A stretch of DNA of 64,000 nucleotides from an uncultured Opitutia bacterium (GCA_903840415.1 CAIMFY010000017.1:231549-295548); one strand, 5' to 3'. Counted from the first letter of the stretch, positions 19,257 to 27,768 are shown. Numbers and translations are program-made. Notes: a model not told the origin generated them from the letters alone.

Positions 19257-19311
19257 CTTTAAGCTTTAAGCCCAGCATTCGCTCGCCCAGCTTTTAGCTC
19301 ACCGCTTAAAG
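19257..19311. repeat. Cluster of GCTTTAAGC-type words upstream of hprK
   Basis: Three related words, CTTTAAGCTTTAAGC (19257-19271), GCTTTTAGC (from about 19290) and GCTTAAAG (19304-19311), occur within 55 bases. The first and last form an 8-base inverted repeat, CTTTAAGC/GCTTAAAG. It lies just upstream of hprK and stands out as AT-rich. It could be a promoter-proximal operator or a member of a dispersed word-repeat family; the sequence does not decide. Confidence 0.4.
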
Positions 19312-19329
19312 TTTATCGCCGCCTGCCCC

Positions 19330-20331
19330 ATGCAAAAAGCCATCCACGGCATCACCGTCGCGCATTTCTACGAGTCCTATCGCGAGAAGTTGCAGCTGGA
19401 AATCGTGTCCGGCGAGGCCGGCCTGCACCGACTGATCCACGAAGGCAGCATTAACCGACCGGCGCTCGCGCTCACTGGCTTTTTCAAATATTTCGCGAAC
19501 AAGCGCATTCAGGTGCTCGGCGCCGCCGAGATGACTTACCTGAAGACGCTCTCGCAGCCGCAGCAAATCACGATTTTTCAGCAGATGGTGAAGAAGAGCA
19601 TTCCGTGTCTGGTGCTCACGCGCAATTACATCCCCACGCACCCGCTACTCGTCGTGTCGCAGGAGATGAGGCTCCCCCTCTTTCGCACGCCGATGATCAC
19701 GATGAACTTCGTGAATCTCGCCACGCTGTGCGTCGACAACGAGTTTGCCCCGAGCGGCACCGAACACGCCACCACCCTCGACATTAAAGGCGTCGGCGTG
19801 ATGCTCCGCGGCGATTCCGGCGTGGGCAAATCCGAGTGCGCCCTCGCGCTAATTGAACGCGGTCACTCGCTCGTCTCCGACGATCTCACGGTCATCAAAC
19901 TCCTCGACGAACGCGAACTCATGGCCTCGTCGCGCACGCTCAACCGCGGCTACATGGAGTGCCGCGGCATCGGCATCATCAATATCGCGGAAATGTTCGG
20001 CATCAAATCCATCCGCTTGGAAAAGCGCATCGACATGGTGATCTCGCTGCGCGAATGGTCGCCCGACGTCATCGAGGAACGCACTGGCTTGGAGGAAAAT
20101 TTCTACGAAATGCTCGGGAAGAAAGTGCCGCACATTGAGCTCTACGTGCGCCCCGGCCGCGATATGGCCCGCCTCGTCGAGGTCGCCGCCATGACCCAAG
20201 CGCTCAAGACTATGGGCCACGATCCCGCGAAGGATTTCAACGACCGCCTCATCGCCGCGATGGCGGCGCAAGCCGAATCCGCCACGACCAAGATCAAGCC
20301 CGTGCAGCGCGACGCCGCCGGCCCGGCTTGA
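19330..20331 (+). CDS. hprK: HPr kinase/phosphorylase
   Basis: 333 residues, slightly longer than Gram-positive HprK because of a tail after residue 300. The N-terminal MurE-like domain (about 1-130) is followed by the P-loop kinase domain: Walker A GDSGVGKS at 161-168, SDDLTVIKL, the HprK signature MECRGIGIINIAEMFG starting at residue 209, and LEKRIDMVISL. Known reaction: ATP- or PPi-dependent phosphorylation of a Ser in HPr, and the reverse. No ptsH, ptsI or EII gene is present here, so the partner is elsewhere; in many Gram-negatives HprK serves a regulatory, non-transporting PTS. Confidence 0.95.
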   Translation: MQKAIHGITVAHFYESYREKLQLEIVSGEAGLHRLIHEGSINRPALALTGFFKYFANKRIQVLGAAEMTYLKTLSQPQQITIFQQMVKKSIPCLVLTRNYIPTHPLLVVSQEMRLPLFRTPMITMNFVNLATLCVDNEFAPSGTEHATTLDIKGVGVMLRGDSGVGKSECALALIERGHSLVSDDLTVIKLLDERELMASSRTLNRGYMECRGIGIINIAEMFGIKSIRLEKRIDMVISLREWSPDVIEERTGLEENFYEMLGKKVPHIELYVRPGRDMARLVEVAAMTQALKTMGHDPAKDFNDRLIAAMAAQAESATTKIKPVQRDAAGPA

Positions 20332-20419
20332 ACGGAAGTGGCGGTTTGTCACCGCGGCGAGCGCGACGCGGCAAATTTTCGGAGTCGCAGTCGCCGCGCG
20401 CGCCCCTAACGTCGCCGCC

Positions 20420-21172
20420 ATGTCCATCTCTTCGCTCCGCGTCGACGGCCGCGCCCCCGATCAACTCCGCCCCATTTCGTTCGAAGCGAACATCGCGCCC
20501 CATGCCACCGGCTCAGTGTTGGTGGCATTCGGACTCACGCGCGTCATCTGCGCCGCGACGATCGAACCGAATGTGCCAACGTGGATGAAGCAGCAGAAAG
20601 TTCCCGGTGGCTGGCTGACCGCGGAATACTCGATGCTCCCCTACTCGACACTCGACCGAAAACCGCGGGAAATTTCCAAAGGCAAAGCTGATGGCCGCAA
20701 CATCGAGATTCAGCGCCTCATCGGCCGCTCGCTCCGCGCCGTCCTCGATCTGAACAAACTCGGACAAAACACTCTCTGGATCGACTGCGACGTGCTCCAA
20801 GCCGACGGCGGCACGCGCACCGCCTCGATCACCGGCGCCTATCTCGCCGCCCGACTCGCCGTGCAAAAGCTCCTCGATGCGAAAAAGATCGCCGAGAATC
20901 CGCTCGCCGATTCCGTCGCGGCCGTCAGTGCGGGGATTTTCAAAGGTCAGCCGCTGCTGGATTTGAACTATGTCGAGGACAAGGACGCCGAGGTCGATGC
21001 CAACATCGTGATGACTGGCCGCGGCCAGTTCGTCGAGGTCCAGGGCAGCGGCGAAGAGACGACCTTTTCCGCCGAGCAGCTTCAAGCGCTTCTCGCGCTC
21101 TCGCAGAAAGGGCTAAAGGAACTCGCCGCGCTGCAGACGACTTTTTTGATGAAGCAACTGCTGAAGTCCTAG
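20420..21172 (+). CDS. rph: Ribonuclease PH
   Basis: 250 residues, normal length. It trims the 3' ends of tRNA precursors phosphorolytically. Signatures: RVDGRAPDQLRPISFE at the start, VPGGWLTAEYSMLPYSTLDR, GRNIEIQRLIGRSLRAVLDL for phosphate and RNA binding, and WIDCDVLQADGGTRTASITGAYLA. AVSAGIFKGQPLLDLNYVEDKDAEVD completes the core with its acidic residues. It follows hprK by 88 bases. Confidence 0.95.
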   Translation: MSISSLRVDGRAPDQLRPISFEANIAPHATGSVLVAFGLTRVICAATIEPNVPTWMKQQKVPGGWLTAEYSMLPYSTLDRKPREISKGKADGRNIEIQRLIGRSLRAVLDLNKLGQNTLWIDCDVLQADGGTRTASITGAYLAARLAVQKLLDAKKIAENPLADSVAAVSAGIFKGQPLLDLNYVEDKDAEVDANIVMTGRGQFVEVQGSGEETTFSAEQLQALLALSQKGLKELAALQTTFLMKQLLKS

Positions 21173-21195
21173 CTGCGTAGCGGTGGGGACTCACG

Positions 21196-23067
21196 ATGCC
21201 CGCCCATCCTGAACAACACTTTCGTTGGACCTGGGAGCTGGCCTCAACGCCCGAGGCGCTTTGGCCCCTCGTCTCCGATACGGACCGCTTCAATCGCGAC
21301 TGCGGTTATCCGTCGGTCACCGTCATTCCGGCGCCATCAGCAAGAGCGGCGCTGCTCACAAACTCCCGGCGCATTCGGGTAAGCGTGCTGGGGGTGATCG
21401 TCGAATGGGATGAACTCGCGTTCGAATGGCTCGCCCCATCGCGTTTCGCGGTTGACCGCACCTATCACAGCGGACCGGTCGCCCACATGGTCATGTCGTG
21501 TGAATTGCACCTGCGCGCCGGGGGCGGCACGACGCTCATCTACGACATGAGGCTCACGCCGTCGTCGTGGCTGGGGCGGCTGGGCCTGCCCTTCATCATT
21601 GGAAAAAAGGCACGCGCGACGACCGAGCGCGTCTTTCGCAAATACGATGAGTTCGCGCAAAAAGGTCTCTTGCGTTCACAACTCGCGCAAAAACCGCAGC
21701 TCGCGCGGGGCGGCGAAGCACGCCTCGCCGCGATCAGCCGCACGCTGATCGAACAAGCCAGCCAGCCTGCGCCGCTCGTTGAGAAGTTGAAGATGTTCAT
21801 CACGAACGCCGACGATCCCGCCGCTGCGCGCATTAGGCCTTATGCGCTCGCCGACGAATGGCACGCGGACCGACGCGAGACACTGAAACTTTTTCTCCAT
21901 GCCACACGCTCAGGCCTCCTCGACTTTAGCTGGGATCTAGTGTGCCCGCATTGTCGTGGCGCAAAAGCCCGCCAACCCAGCCTCGCCACCCTCAAGCCCG
22001 TGGCGCACTGCGATTCCTGCCACATCGATTTCACGGCAAACTTCGACCAATCCGTCGAACTCACCTTCACCACCAATGCGTCCGTCCGGGCCATCACGCC
22101 CATCGAATATTGTGTCGGCGGACCGCAAGTGACTCCCCATGTCGTCGCGCAGCAAACCTTGGGGAAAGGCGAGACACGCACACTACCATTTGCGTTCGCG
22201 CCGGGCCGTTACCGGGTGCGCACCCCGCTGCTCGCCATGCAACACGCGTTTCGGATCGAGCCGAACGCGAACGCGAAGGCTTCTCGAGTTGACCTCAACG
22301 CCACGTCACTTTCCGAGCCAATCGTGGCACCGGAAGGCGAACTCACCATTGTCAACGCCACCGATCGCGAACATTTGGCCATCGTTGAGCATCTGGCCTG
22401 GAGCGACGCTTCGACCACCGCCGCAGAAGTCACATCGCTGCAAGTCTTCCGCGATCTCTTTTCACGCGAAGTGTTGCGCCGGGGCGAGCAAATCAGCGTA
22501 AGGGCGATGACCGTGGTCTTCACCGACCTTAAGAATTCCACTCAGCTTTATCAGGAGATCGGCGATGCGCCCGCGTTCGGCCGAGTGCTGACGCATTTTG
22601 AAATTTTGAAAACCGCCGTCGCGGCGCAAGATGGTTGCATCGTGAAAACGATGGGCGACGCGATCATGGCGGTTTTTCCACGGCCCGTCGCCGCCGTGCG
22701 CGCAATCCTTCATGCCCAGCAATGGCTCGCACAGCCCGGCGACTTCGCGCTGCCGCACGGACTTGAGGTGCCGCCATCATCCTTAAAACCCCTTACGCTC
22801 AAGGCCAGCATCCACAGCGGTCCATGCCTTGCGATCAACCAGAACGACCGGCTCGACTACTTCGGTAGCACGGTAAACATCACTGCACGCCTGTGCGCTC
22901 TGTCTTCGGGCACCGATGTCATTTTGTCTTCAGCAGTCCATGCCGACGCTGAGGTCGCATCCTGCCTTGCAGCGTCAGACACGTCGCGCAGCGCCAGCCA
23001 AGAGCTGGTGAAACTGAAAGGATTTGGCGATTTCGGATTTGAAATCTGGCGACTTAGTCCGCTCTGA
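21196..23067 (+). CDS. Class III adenylate cyclase with N-terminal SRPBCC-like and zinc-ribbon regions
   Basis: 623 residues. Residues 1 to about 160 resemble an SRPBCC/polyketide-cyclase ligand-binding fold (FRWTWELASTPEALWPLVSD). Residues about 200-420 form a DUF5939-like region with a four-Cys ribbon (CPHC and CDSC about 30 residues apart). Residues about 430-620 are the cyclase homology domain: VVFTDLKNST and MGDAIMAVF supply the two metal Asp residues, VKTMGD supplies the adenine-selecting Lys, and FGSTVNITARL the transition-state Asn and Arg. Probably makes cAMP in response to a small ligand or a redox/metal state. Soluble; no membrane segments. Starts 23 bases after rph. Confidence 0.87.
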   Translation: MPAHPEQHFRWTWELASTPEALWPLVSDTDRFNRDCGYPSVTVIPAPSARAALLTNSRRIRVSVLGVIVEWDELAFEWLAPSRFAVDRTYHSGPVAHMVMSCELHLRAGGGTTLIYDMRLTPSSWLGRLGLPFIIGKKARATTERVFRKYDEFAQKGLLRSQLAQKPQLARGGEARLAAISRTLIEQASQPAPLVEKLKMFITNADDPAAARIRPYALADEWHADRRETLKLFLHATRSGLLDFSWDLVCPHCRGAKARQPSLATLKPVAHCDSCHIDFTANFDQSVELTFTTNASVRAITPIEYCVGGPQVTPHVVAQQTLGKGETRTLPFAFAPGRYRVRTPLLAMQHAFRIEPNANAKASRVDLNATSLSEPIVAPEGELTIVNATDREHLAIVEHLAWSDASTTAAEVTSLQVFRDLFSREVLRRGEQISVRAMTVVFTDLKNSTQLYQEIGDAPAFGRVLTHFEILKTAVAAQDGCIVKTMGDAIMAVFPRPVAAVRAILHAQQWLAQPGDFALPHGLEVPPSSLKPLTLKASIHSGPCLAINQNDRLDYFGSTVNITARLCALSSGTDVILSSAVHADAEVASCLAASDTSRSASQELVKLKGFGDFGFEIWRLSPL

Positions 23068-23074
23068 CGGTGCC

Positions 23075-23545
23075 TTATTTCTTTTCCTGAATTTTGGGCG
23101 CGCCGAAATTCCCGCTTTCGCACGCCGCGACGAAGCCTTCTGTCACGGTCTTCAACTCTTCCCACCGTGCGCGAATCGTCCGCGCCTCCTCCCGCGTGAT
23201 CACGCTGTCAGCCGACGACGTCGCGATCGTTGAGAGCATGTCGGCAAACTCGTGCACGATGTCATTCGTGATCGGGATGAGCGGCTGGCCGGCCGGAAGA
23301 TTCTTGGGATTGCGAATATAGAAACCACCCGCTTGCTCGCACACCCATTGCGCCACCCGCGCGTCGCCGGTGATGCGGATGAGTTCCCCCACCCGGTCGA
23401 GCGGACTTCCGACGCCGCTGCCGCTCTCGTCCTCGGGCTTCTCAGCCCACTTATAGATGAGCGAAAGCGATAGCCTCATCTCGGCGGCGATTTGCTTCGC
23501 GCTCGTTTTCTTCAACACCTCTCTCATGACCTCGTGCGAGTGCAT
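23075..23545 (-). CDS. CII-like helix-turn-helix regulator, phage-regulator type
   Basis: 156 residues from the ATG at 23545 (MHSHEVMREVL). N-terminal KKTSAKQIAAEMRLSLSLIYKWAEKP reads as a helix-turn-helix. The text that follows, SPLDRVGELIRITGDARVAQWVCEQAGGFYI, and the helical C-terminal half with EFADMLSTIATSSADSVITREEARTIRARWEEL, resemble the phage regulatory CII (CP76-type) family. No other phage gene is adjacent, so it is probably a domesticated regulator. It converges on the adenylate cyclase gene (7 bases apart) and is divergent from sucC. Confidence 0.7.
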   Translation of the reverse strand: MHSHEVMREVLKKTSAKQIAAEMRLSLSLIYKWAEKPEDESGSGVGSPLDRVGELIRITGDARVAQWVCEQAGGFYIRNPKNLPAGQPLIPITNDIVHEFADMLSTIATSSADSVITREEARTIRARWEELKTVTEGFVAACESGNFGAPKIQEKK

Positions 23546-23692
23546 GGGCGCGCATCGTGCCGCGGCATTAGTGAAACGCAATCCCGCGCACGCCACTGCT
23601 AACAATCGTTGCTAGCCGCCGCTCTACCCGGTTTTTTTGCGTGCCTATCTCCACTGTTCTCTGACTTACTGATCGTCCTTTTCGATTCTCCC

Positions 23693-24874
23693 ATGAATAT
23701 TCACGAGTATCAGGCCAAGGCATTGTTTGAAAAATTTGGCGTGCCCGTCCCCAAGGGCGCACCGGCAAAGACGCCCGAGGACTTCATCACGGCCCTCACC
23801 GAACTGCCCGACGGACCCACCATGGTGAAATCCCAGATCCACGCTGGCGGCCGCGGCAAGGGCACCTTCACCGACGGCTTCAAAGGCGGCGTCAAATTCT
23901 GCAAGACGAAGCACGATGCCAAGGAAATCGCCGGCAAAATGCTCGGTAACACCCTCGTCACCGCGCAGACCGGCCCCGCCGGCCGCAAGGTGCAGACCGT
24001 TTACTTCACGGTCGCGAGCGACATCAAGAAAGAATACTACCTCGCCATTCTCCTCGATCGCACGACCTCGCGCCCCGTGATCGTCGCCTCGACCGAGGGC
24101 GGCGTTGAAATCGAAAAAGTCGCCCACGAGACGCCCGATAAGATCACCAAAATCTTCGTCGATCCGGCCTACGGCCTCGCCGATTTCCAAGTGCGCGAAC
24201 TCATCTTCCAACTCGGCCTCACCGGCGCCGAGGCGAAGAACGCCGGCAAGCTCATCCGCAATCTCTACACGATGTTCTGGGAAACCGACGCCGCGATGGT
24301 CGAGGTCAACCCGCTCATCACCACGCCGACGGGCGAAGTGCTCGCGCTCGATGCCAAGGTCTCGTTCGACGACAACGCGCTGTTCCGTCACCCCGACATC
24401 GTCGCCCTCCGCGATCTCAACGAGGAGGATTCCAAGGAAATTGAAGCTTCCAAATACTCGCTCAACTACATCGCGCTTGACGGCAACATCGCCTGTCTCG
24501 TCAACGGCGCCGGCCTCGCGATGAGCACGATGGACATCATCAAGCATTTCGGCGGCACGCCCGCCAACTTCCTCGATGTCGGTGGCGGCGCGACCAAGGA
24601 GCAGGTCATCGCCGCCTTCAAAATCATCCTTGGCGATCCCAATGTGAAGGGCATCCTCGTCAACATCTTCGGCGGCATCATGGACTGCAACGTCATCGCC
24701 ACCGGCATCGTCGCCGCGGTCAAAGAAGTCGGCCTCCAACTTCCGCTCGTCGTCCGCCTGGAAGGCAACAACGTCGCTGCCGGCAAGGCAACCCTCGCCG
24801 CCAGCGGCCTGAAACTTGTCTCCGGCGACACGATGGCCGACGCTGCCCAAAAGATCGTCAAGCTCGTCGCCTGA
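23693..24874 (+). CDS. sucC: Succinyl-CoA ligase (ADP/GDP-forming) beta subunit
   Basis: 393 residues from the ATG at 23693 ([22 protein letters not shown]). ATP-grasp domain with [10 protein letters not shown] and [27 protein letters not shown], and the C-terminal CoA-ligase domain with [29 protein letters not shown] and [15 protein letters not shown]-cycle enzyme interconverting succinyl-CoA and succinate with nucleotide phosphorylation. Unusually, sucD does not follow directly: a VOC gene lies between them. Confidence 0.96.
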   Translation: MNIHEYQAKALFEKFGVPVPKGAPAKTPEDFITALTELPDGPTMVKSQIHAGGRGKGTFTDGFKGGVKFCKTKHDAKEIAGKMLGNTLVTAQTGPAGRKVQTVYFTVASDIKKEYYLAILLDRTTSRPVIVASTEGGVEIEKVAHETPDKITKIFVDPAYGLADFQVRELIFQLGLTGAEAKNAGKLIRNLYTMFWETDAAMVEVNPLITTPTGEVLALDAKVSFDDNALFRHPDIVALRDLNEEDSKEIEASKYSLNYIALDGNIACLVNGAGLAMSTMDIIKHFGGTPANFLDVGGGATKEQVIAAFKIILGDPNVKGILVNIFGGIMDCNVIATGIVAAVKEVGLQLPLVVRLEGNNVAAGKATLAASGLKLVSGDTMADAAQKIVKLVA

Positions 24875-24887
24875 AAAATACCCACAA

Positions 24888-24950
24888 GAGGCAACCGAGA
24901 ATGCAGAAAGATTAGCGTCGGCCGTTTTTCTCCGTTCCCTCGGTTTCCTC
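24888..24950. repeat. Imperfect 12-base inverted repeat after sucC
   Basis: GAGGCAACCGAG at 24888-24899 faces CTCGGTTTCCTC at 24939-24950, 12 pairs with one mismatch, separated by 39 bases. It looks neither like a tight terminator (no stem-proximal T run) nor like an operator of known type. It could be a mild attenuator between sucC and the VOC gene, or a dispersed repeat. Confidence 0.45.
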
Positions 24951-24977
24951 CTGTAATACAAATCAACCCGTCCGACC

Positions 24978-25352
24978 ATGAGCATCCAAGTCAAGGAACT
25001 CGCGTTCGTCTTTCATCCCGTCACCGACGTCGCTCGCGCCCGCAAATTCTACGAAGGACTTCTCGGTCTCAAAGTCAGCCTGCAAGTTGAGTTCAGCCCC
25101 GGCCAGTGGTGGCTCGAATACGATCTCGCCGGCCAGGCTCTTGCCGTCACCAACGCCGGACCTCCTGGCTCCAAGCCGCAGGCGAGCGTATTCCTGGAAG
25201 TCGCCGATCTCGATGCCGCGCTCGCCGCGGTCCGTACCGCCGGTGCCGTCGTCACGCAGGATCTCGTGGACTTTCCCGTTTGCCGAATGTTCGTGGTCCA
25301 AGATCCCGACGGCAACCAAATCGGCCTCCACCAACGCAAAGCTAAGTCTTAA
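24978..25352 (+). CDS. VOC-superfamily (glyoxalase/bleomycin-resistance-like) protein
   Basis: 124 residues, one VOC module with the paired beta-alpha-beta-beta-beta units. The first unit is [27 protein letters not shown], the second [20 protein letters not shown], ending [14 protein letters not shown], where the metal ligands normally lie. Substrate unknown. It is inserted between sucC and sucD, 17 bases before sucD. A methylmalonyl-CoA epimerase is a VOC protein too, but the usual length and motifs of that enzyme are not evident here. Confidence 0.85.
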   Translation: MSIQVKELAFVFHPVTDVARARKFYEGLLGLKVSLQVEFSPGQWWLEYDLAGQALAVTNAGPPGSKPQASVFLEVADLDAALAAVRTAGAVVTQDLVDFPVCRMFVVQDPDGNQIGLHQRKAKS

Positions 25353-25369
25353 AATTCTCATTTTTTCCA

Positions 25370-26293
25370 ATGGCCATTCTCATCACTCCTCAAACGAAGA
25401 TCCTCATTCAGGGCATCACCGGTGAATTCGGCGCGCGCCACACCCGGCTCTCGCTCGACTACGGCACCCAGGTCGTCGCTGGCGTCACGCCGGGCAAAGG
25501 CGGCCAGTTCTTCGAACACGGCGCCCACCGCGTGCCGATCTTCAACTCTGTCGCCGATGCCGCCAAGGCCACCGGCGCCGCCGTCTCCGCGATCTTCGTG
25601 CCGCCGCCGTTCGCCGCCGACGCCATTCTGGAATGCACCGACGCTGGCATCGATCTCGCCGTCGCGATCACTGAAGGCATCCCGATTAAAGACATGATCC
25701 GCGTGAAGCGCGCCATGGAAGGCCGCAAGACACGTCTCGTCGGACCCAACTGCCCCGGCATGGTTTGCCCCGGCGCCGGCAAGGATTCCTACGGCGGCTG
25801 CCGCATCGGCATCGCACCCGGCTACATCAACAAGCAGGGCCACGTCGGCGTGGTCTCGCGCTCCGGCACGCTCACCTACGAAGCCGTCTTCCAACTCACG
25901 ACCAAGGGCATCGGCCAGAGCACAACGGTCGGCATCGGCGGCGATCCCGTCAACGGCACGTCGCACCTCGATGTCATCAAACTCTTCGCCGCCGACCCCG
26001 AGACGCACGGCATCATTCTCATCGGCGAAATCGGCGGCAACGCCGAGGTCGAAGCCGCGCGCTGGATCAAGGCCAACTGCACGAAACCCGTCGCCGGATT
26101 CATCGCCGGAGCGACCGCGCCCGCCGGCCGCCGCATGGGCCACGCCGGCGCAATCGTCGGCGGAGCCGAGGATACCGCCGCAGCCAAGATCGCCGTCTTC
26201 AAGGAATGCGGCATCGAAGTCGCCGTCACGCCGAGCGACATGGCCGACGCCCTCCTCCGCGCCGCGAAGGCCAAGGGTGTGACGCTGTCATGA
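25370..26293 (+). CDS. sucD: Succinyl-CoA ligase alpha subunit
   Basis: 307 residues. CoA-binding Rossmann domain at the start (KILIQGITGEFGARHTRLSLDYG), GPNCPGMVCPG, then VGVVSRSGTLTYEAVFQ and IGGDPVNGTSHLDVI. The active-site His258, phosphorylated during catalysis, is in GRRMGHAGAIVGG. It forms the alpha/beta ligase with SucC. A strong hairpin with a short T run follows the stop at 26299-26322. Confidence 0.96.
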   Translation: MAILITPQTKILIQGITGEFGARHTRLSLDYGTQVVAGVTPGKGGQFFEHGAHRVPIFNSVADAAKATGAAVSAIFVPPPFAADAILECTDAGIDLAVAITEGIPIKDMIRVKRAMEGRKTRLVGPNCPGMVCPGAGKDSYGGCRIGIAPGYINKQGHVGVVSRSGTLTYEAVFQLTTKGIGQSTTVGIGGDPVNGTSHLDVIKLFAADPETHGIILIGEIGGNAEVEAARWIKANCTKPVAGFIAGATAPAGRRMGHAGAIVGGAEDTAAAKIAVFKECGIEVAVTPSDMADALLRAAKAKGVTLS

Positions 26294-26298
26294 GGTGG

Positions 26299-26322
26299 AG
26301 CGCGTTGCCCCAACGCGCTTTT
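26299..26322 (+). terminator. Intrinsic terminator after sucD
   Basis: Perfect 9-base-pair stem AGCGCGTTG / CAACGCGCT with a CCC loop, followed by a short T run, 5 bases after the sucD stop. It closes the sucC-VOC-sucD unit. The palindrome itself could also belong to a REP-like family; that would need a genome search. Confidence 0.75.
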
Positions 26323-26353
26323 GATTCCGCCGACGCCCTTTGGGTCCTTCAAC

Positions 26354-26704
26354 ATGCCCGAACTCTCACGTTTTTTTGGAGTGATCATTCGAATGAAGGT
26401 TGAGCCTTCCTAGCGACATCACATTGCCCATTTCCACGCCTACTACCAGGAGCACGAAGCGGTATTTTCGATCTCGCCGGTCGCGGTCCTCGCAGGCTCG
26501 CTTCCGCAACGGCAGCAAGGTTTGATTGAAGCGAGGACGCTGCTCCGACAAGGCGACCAGCGTGCCGTCGCCTACATCCATCTGAATCTACAGGTTGCTA
26601 AAAATGCCATGGCGGCGGAAACTTCCCCATGGCTGACGAACGGATCATCTTTACGGGTAATCCTTCACCCGTGTCGGTCCTTGGTTCGCTGGTGCTCAGT
26701 ATGA
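26354..26704 (+). pseudogene. Degraded DUF4160-domain gene with an in-frame stop
   Basis: From the ATG at 26354 the frame reads MPELSRFFGVIIRMKVEPS, then TAG at 26411, then continues in the same frame as RHHIAHFHAYYQEHEAVF and VLAGSLPQRQQGLIEARTLL before running into unrelated sequence and stopping at 26704. The pieces before and after the stop match the beginning and middle of DUF4160 (SRFFG-II-M, HFH-x-Y-x-E-x-EA, VL-x-G-x-LP-x-R). The region just before HFH, where intact members have an N-x-PP-like stretch, is altered. DUF4160 genes often pair with DUF2442 in toxin-antitoxin-like modules; no DUF2442 partner is seen. It accounts for most of the 335-base gap after sucD. Confidence 0.72.
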
Positions 26705-27126
26705 TGGGCTTGGTGGTCATTGGCGGTGGTCTCATCTACTTCCACGACCGCCTTCCGACCACGAACGCGCGAATCGTTTTTTACCTGCTCCCCTTGATTC
26801 CGCTTGGCATGTTTCTCGCGAAACTGACCCTGCTCAAATCCCTCTCCTATGAAATTACCACCGAACGCGTGAAGGTGATCCAAGGGATTTTTTCCAAGCG
26901 CACGGACGAACTGGAACTCTATCGCGTCAAGGACACGTCCCTCGTCGAGCCGTTTGTTTACCGGCTGTTTTCCGTGGGCAACATCGTCATCGTCACGAAT
27001 GACGCTTCCACGCCCAACGTCGAATTGCGCGCCGTCAAGAACGCGAAGGAAGTTCGCGAGCAGTTCCGCACCAGCGTCGAAGAATGTCGCGCGCGCAAAC
27101 GCACCGGCATCGTGGAGTTGGAGTAA
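26629..27126 (+). CDS. PH-domain (bPH2/YdbS-type) membrane protein
   Basis: 165 residues from the ATG at 26629. Two hydrophobic segments at about residues 17-39 and 48-66 are followed by a bacterial PH-like domain: YEITTERVKVIQGIFSKRTDELELYRVKDTSLVEPFVYRLF, then NIVIVTNDASTPNVEL. This pattern (TTERV-x-GI-x-R-x-E-EL-R-I-D) is that of bPH2/YdbS proteins, which are inner-membrane proteins of unclear function. Its start lies inside the tail of the degraded DUF4160 frame, so it is read in a different frame from that remnant. Confidence 0.85.
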   Translation: MADERIIFTGNPSPVSVLGSLVLSMMGLVVIGGGLIYFHDRLPTTNARIVFYLLPLIPLGMFLAKLTLLKSLSYEITTERVKVIQGIFSKRTDELELYRVKDTSLVEPFVYRLFSVGNIVIVTNDASTPNVELRAVKNAKEVREQFRTSVEECRARKRTGIVELE

Positions 27127-27137
27127 GTTGTTCATCA

Positions 27138-27158
27138 AGCCGACCAACCGGGTCGGCT
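27138..27158. terminator. Hairpin between convergent genes
   Basis: Perfect 8-base-pair stem AGCCGACC / GGTCGGCT with loop AACCG, placed between the convergent stop codons of the PH-domain gene and the VTT gene. No T run on either strand, so termination is inferred from position only. Confidence 0.4.
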
Positions 27159-27180
27159 CTGCCGGCAGCGAGGCGGCGCG

Positions 27181-27768
27181 CTATTTCCAAATGCGAAAGT
27201 TAAGCCGGAGTTTCTTTTCCTGAAGGAGGGTCCGCCAGTCGAGGAAGAGGAATCCGCCGATGATGAGCAAAGTCACCACGGCCGTGACGAGGCCTTTGAC
27301 CGAGTAGGTTCCCATCAGCAAACTGGCCCCACTCAGGAAAGCCGTGCGACCCGTGAAGAGCATGACCGCGTCGCTGATGGATTTGCCCACGAAGAACGGC
27401 GGGATGATCTGGAGCGGGTTGATCTTGGCGAGACCAGCGGCCGAGAAGAGCGGGGTCGTCGGCAGGGGCGACACCGAATAGACGAAGACGAATGTCCAAC
27501 TTTGCCACCGTTTTTGCTTCAGCTTCCGGCCGACAAATTCCAGTTCGTCGGTCTTCCGGCGCTTGATGATTTTTTTTGAGAGCCACGGCGTATAGAGCGA
27601 CAGCACATAGCGCCCGAGCACAGAAGCCGGCACGCCCACGGCCAGCACGAGCCAGGAGTTCAAATCGAACTTCACCTGCAGCAGCAACATCACCGTCCAA
27701 GCGGGCGGACCGACCACCGGCACGAGATCCACCGCGAGGGCCGCGAGAAAAACCCAGAAATAAGGCAT
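27181..27768 (-). CDS. Small VTT/DedA-like integral membrane protein
   Basis: 195 residues from the ATG at 27768 (MPYFWVFLAAL). Four to five hydrophobic segments. The central region FVYSVSPLPTTPLFSAAGLAKI, with VGPPAWTVMLLLQ near the start and VGKSISDAVM later, resembles the VTT (SNARE-associated/DedA) fold, where a Pro-containing re-entrant loop sits between helices. DedA-type proteins act in lipid scrambling or flipping. Identity is modest, so the family call is tentative, but the membrane character is certain. Divergent from mtnA. Confidence 0.65.
   Translation of the reverse strand: MPYFWVFLAALAVDLVPVVGPPAWTVMLLLQVKFDLNSWLVLAVGVPASVLGRYVLSLYTPWLSKKIIKRRKTDELEFVGRKLKQKRWQSWTFVFVYSVSPLPTTPLFSAAGLAKINPLQIIPPFFVGKSISDAVMLFTGRTAFLSGASLLMGTYSVKGLVTAVVTLLIIGGFLFLDWRTLLQEKKLRLNFRIWK

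Noticed and set aside
23030..23060. An AAATC-type repeat near the end of the adenylate cyclase gene
   Set aside because: The text encodes the usual end of cyclase domains (LKGFG then FEIWRL) and is not repeated in tandem.
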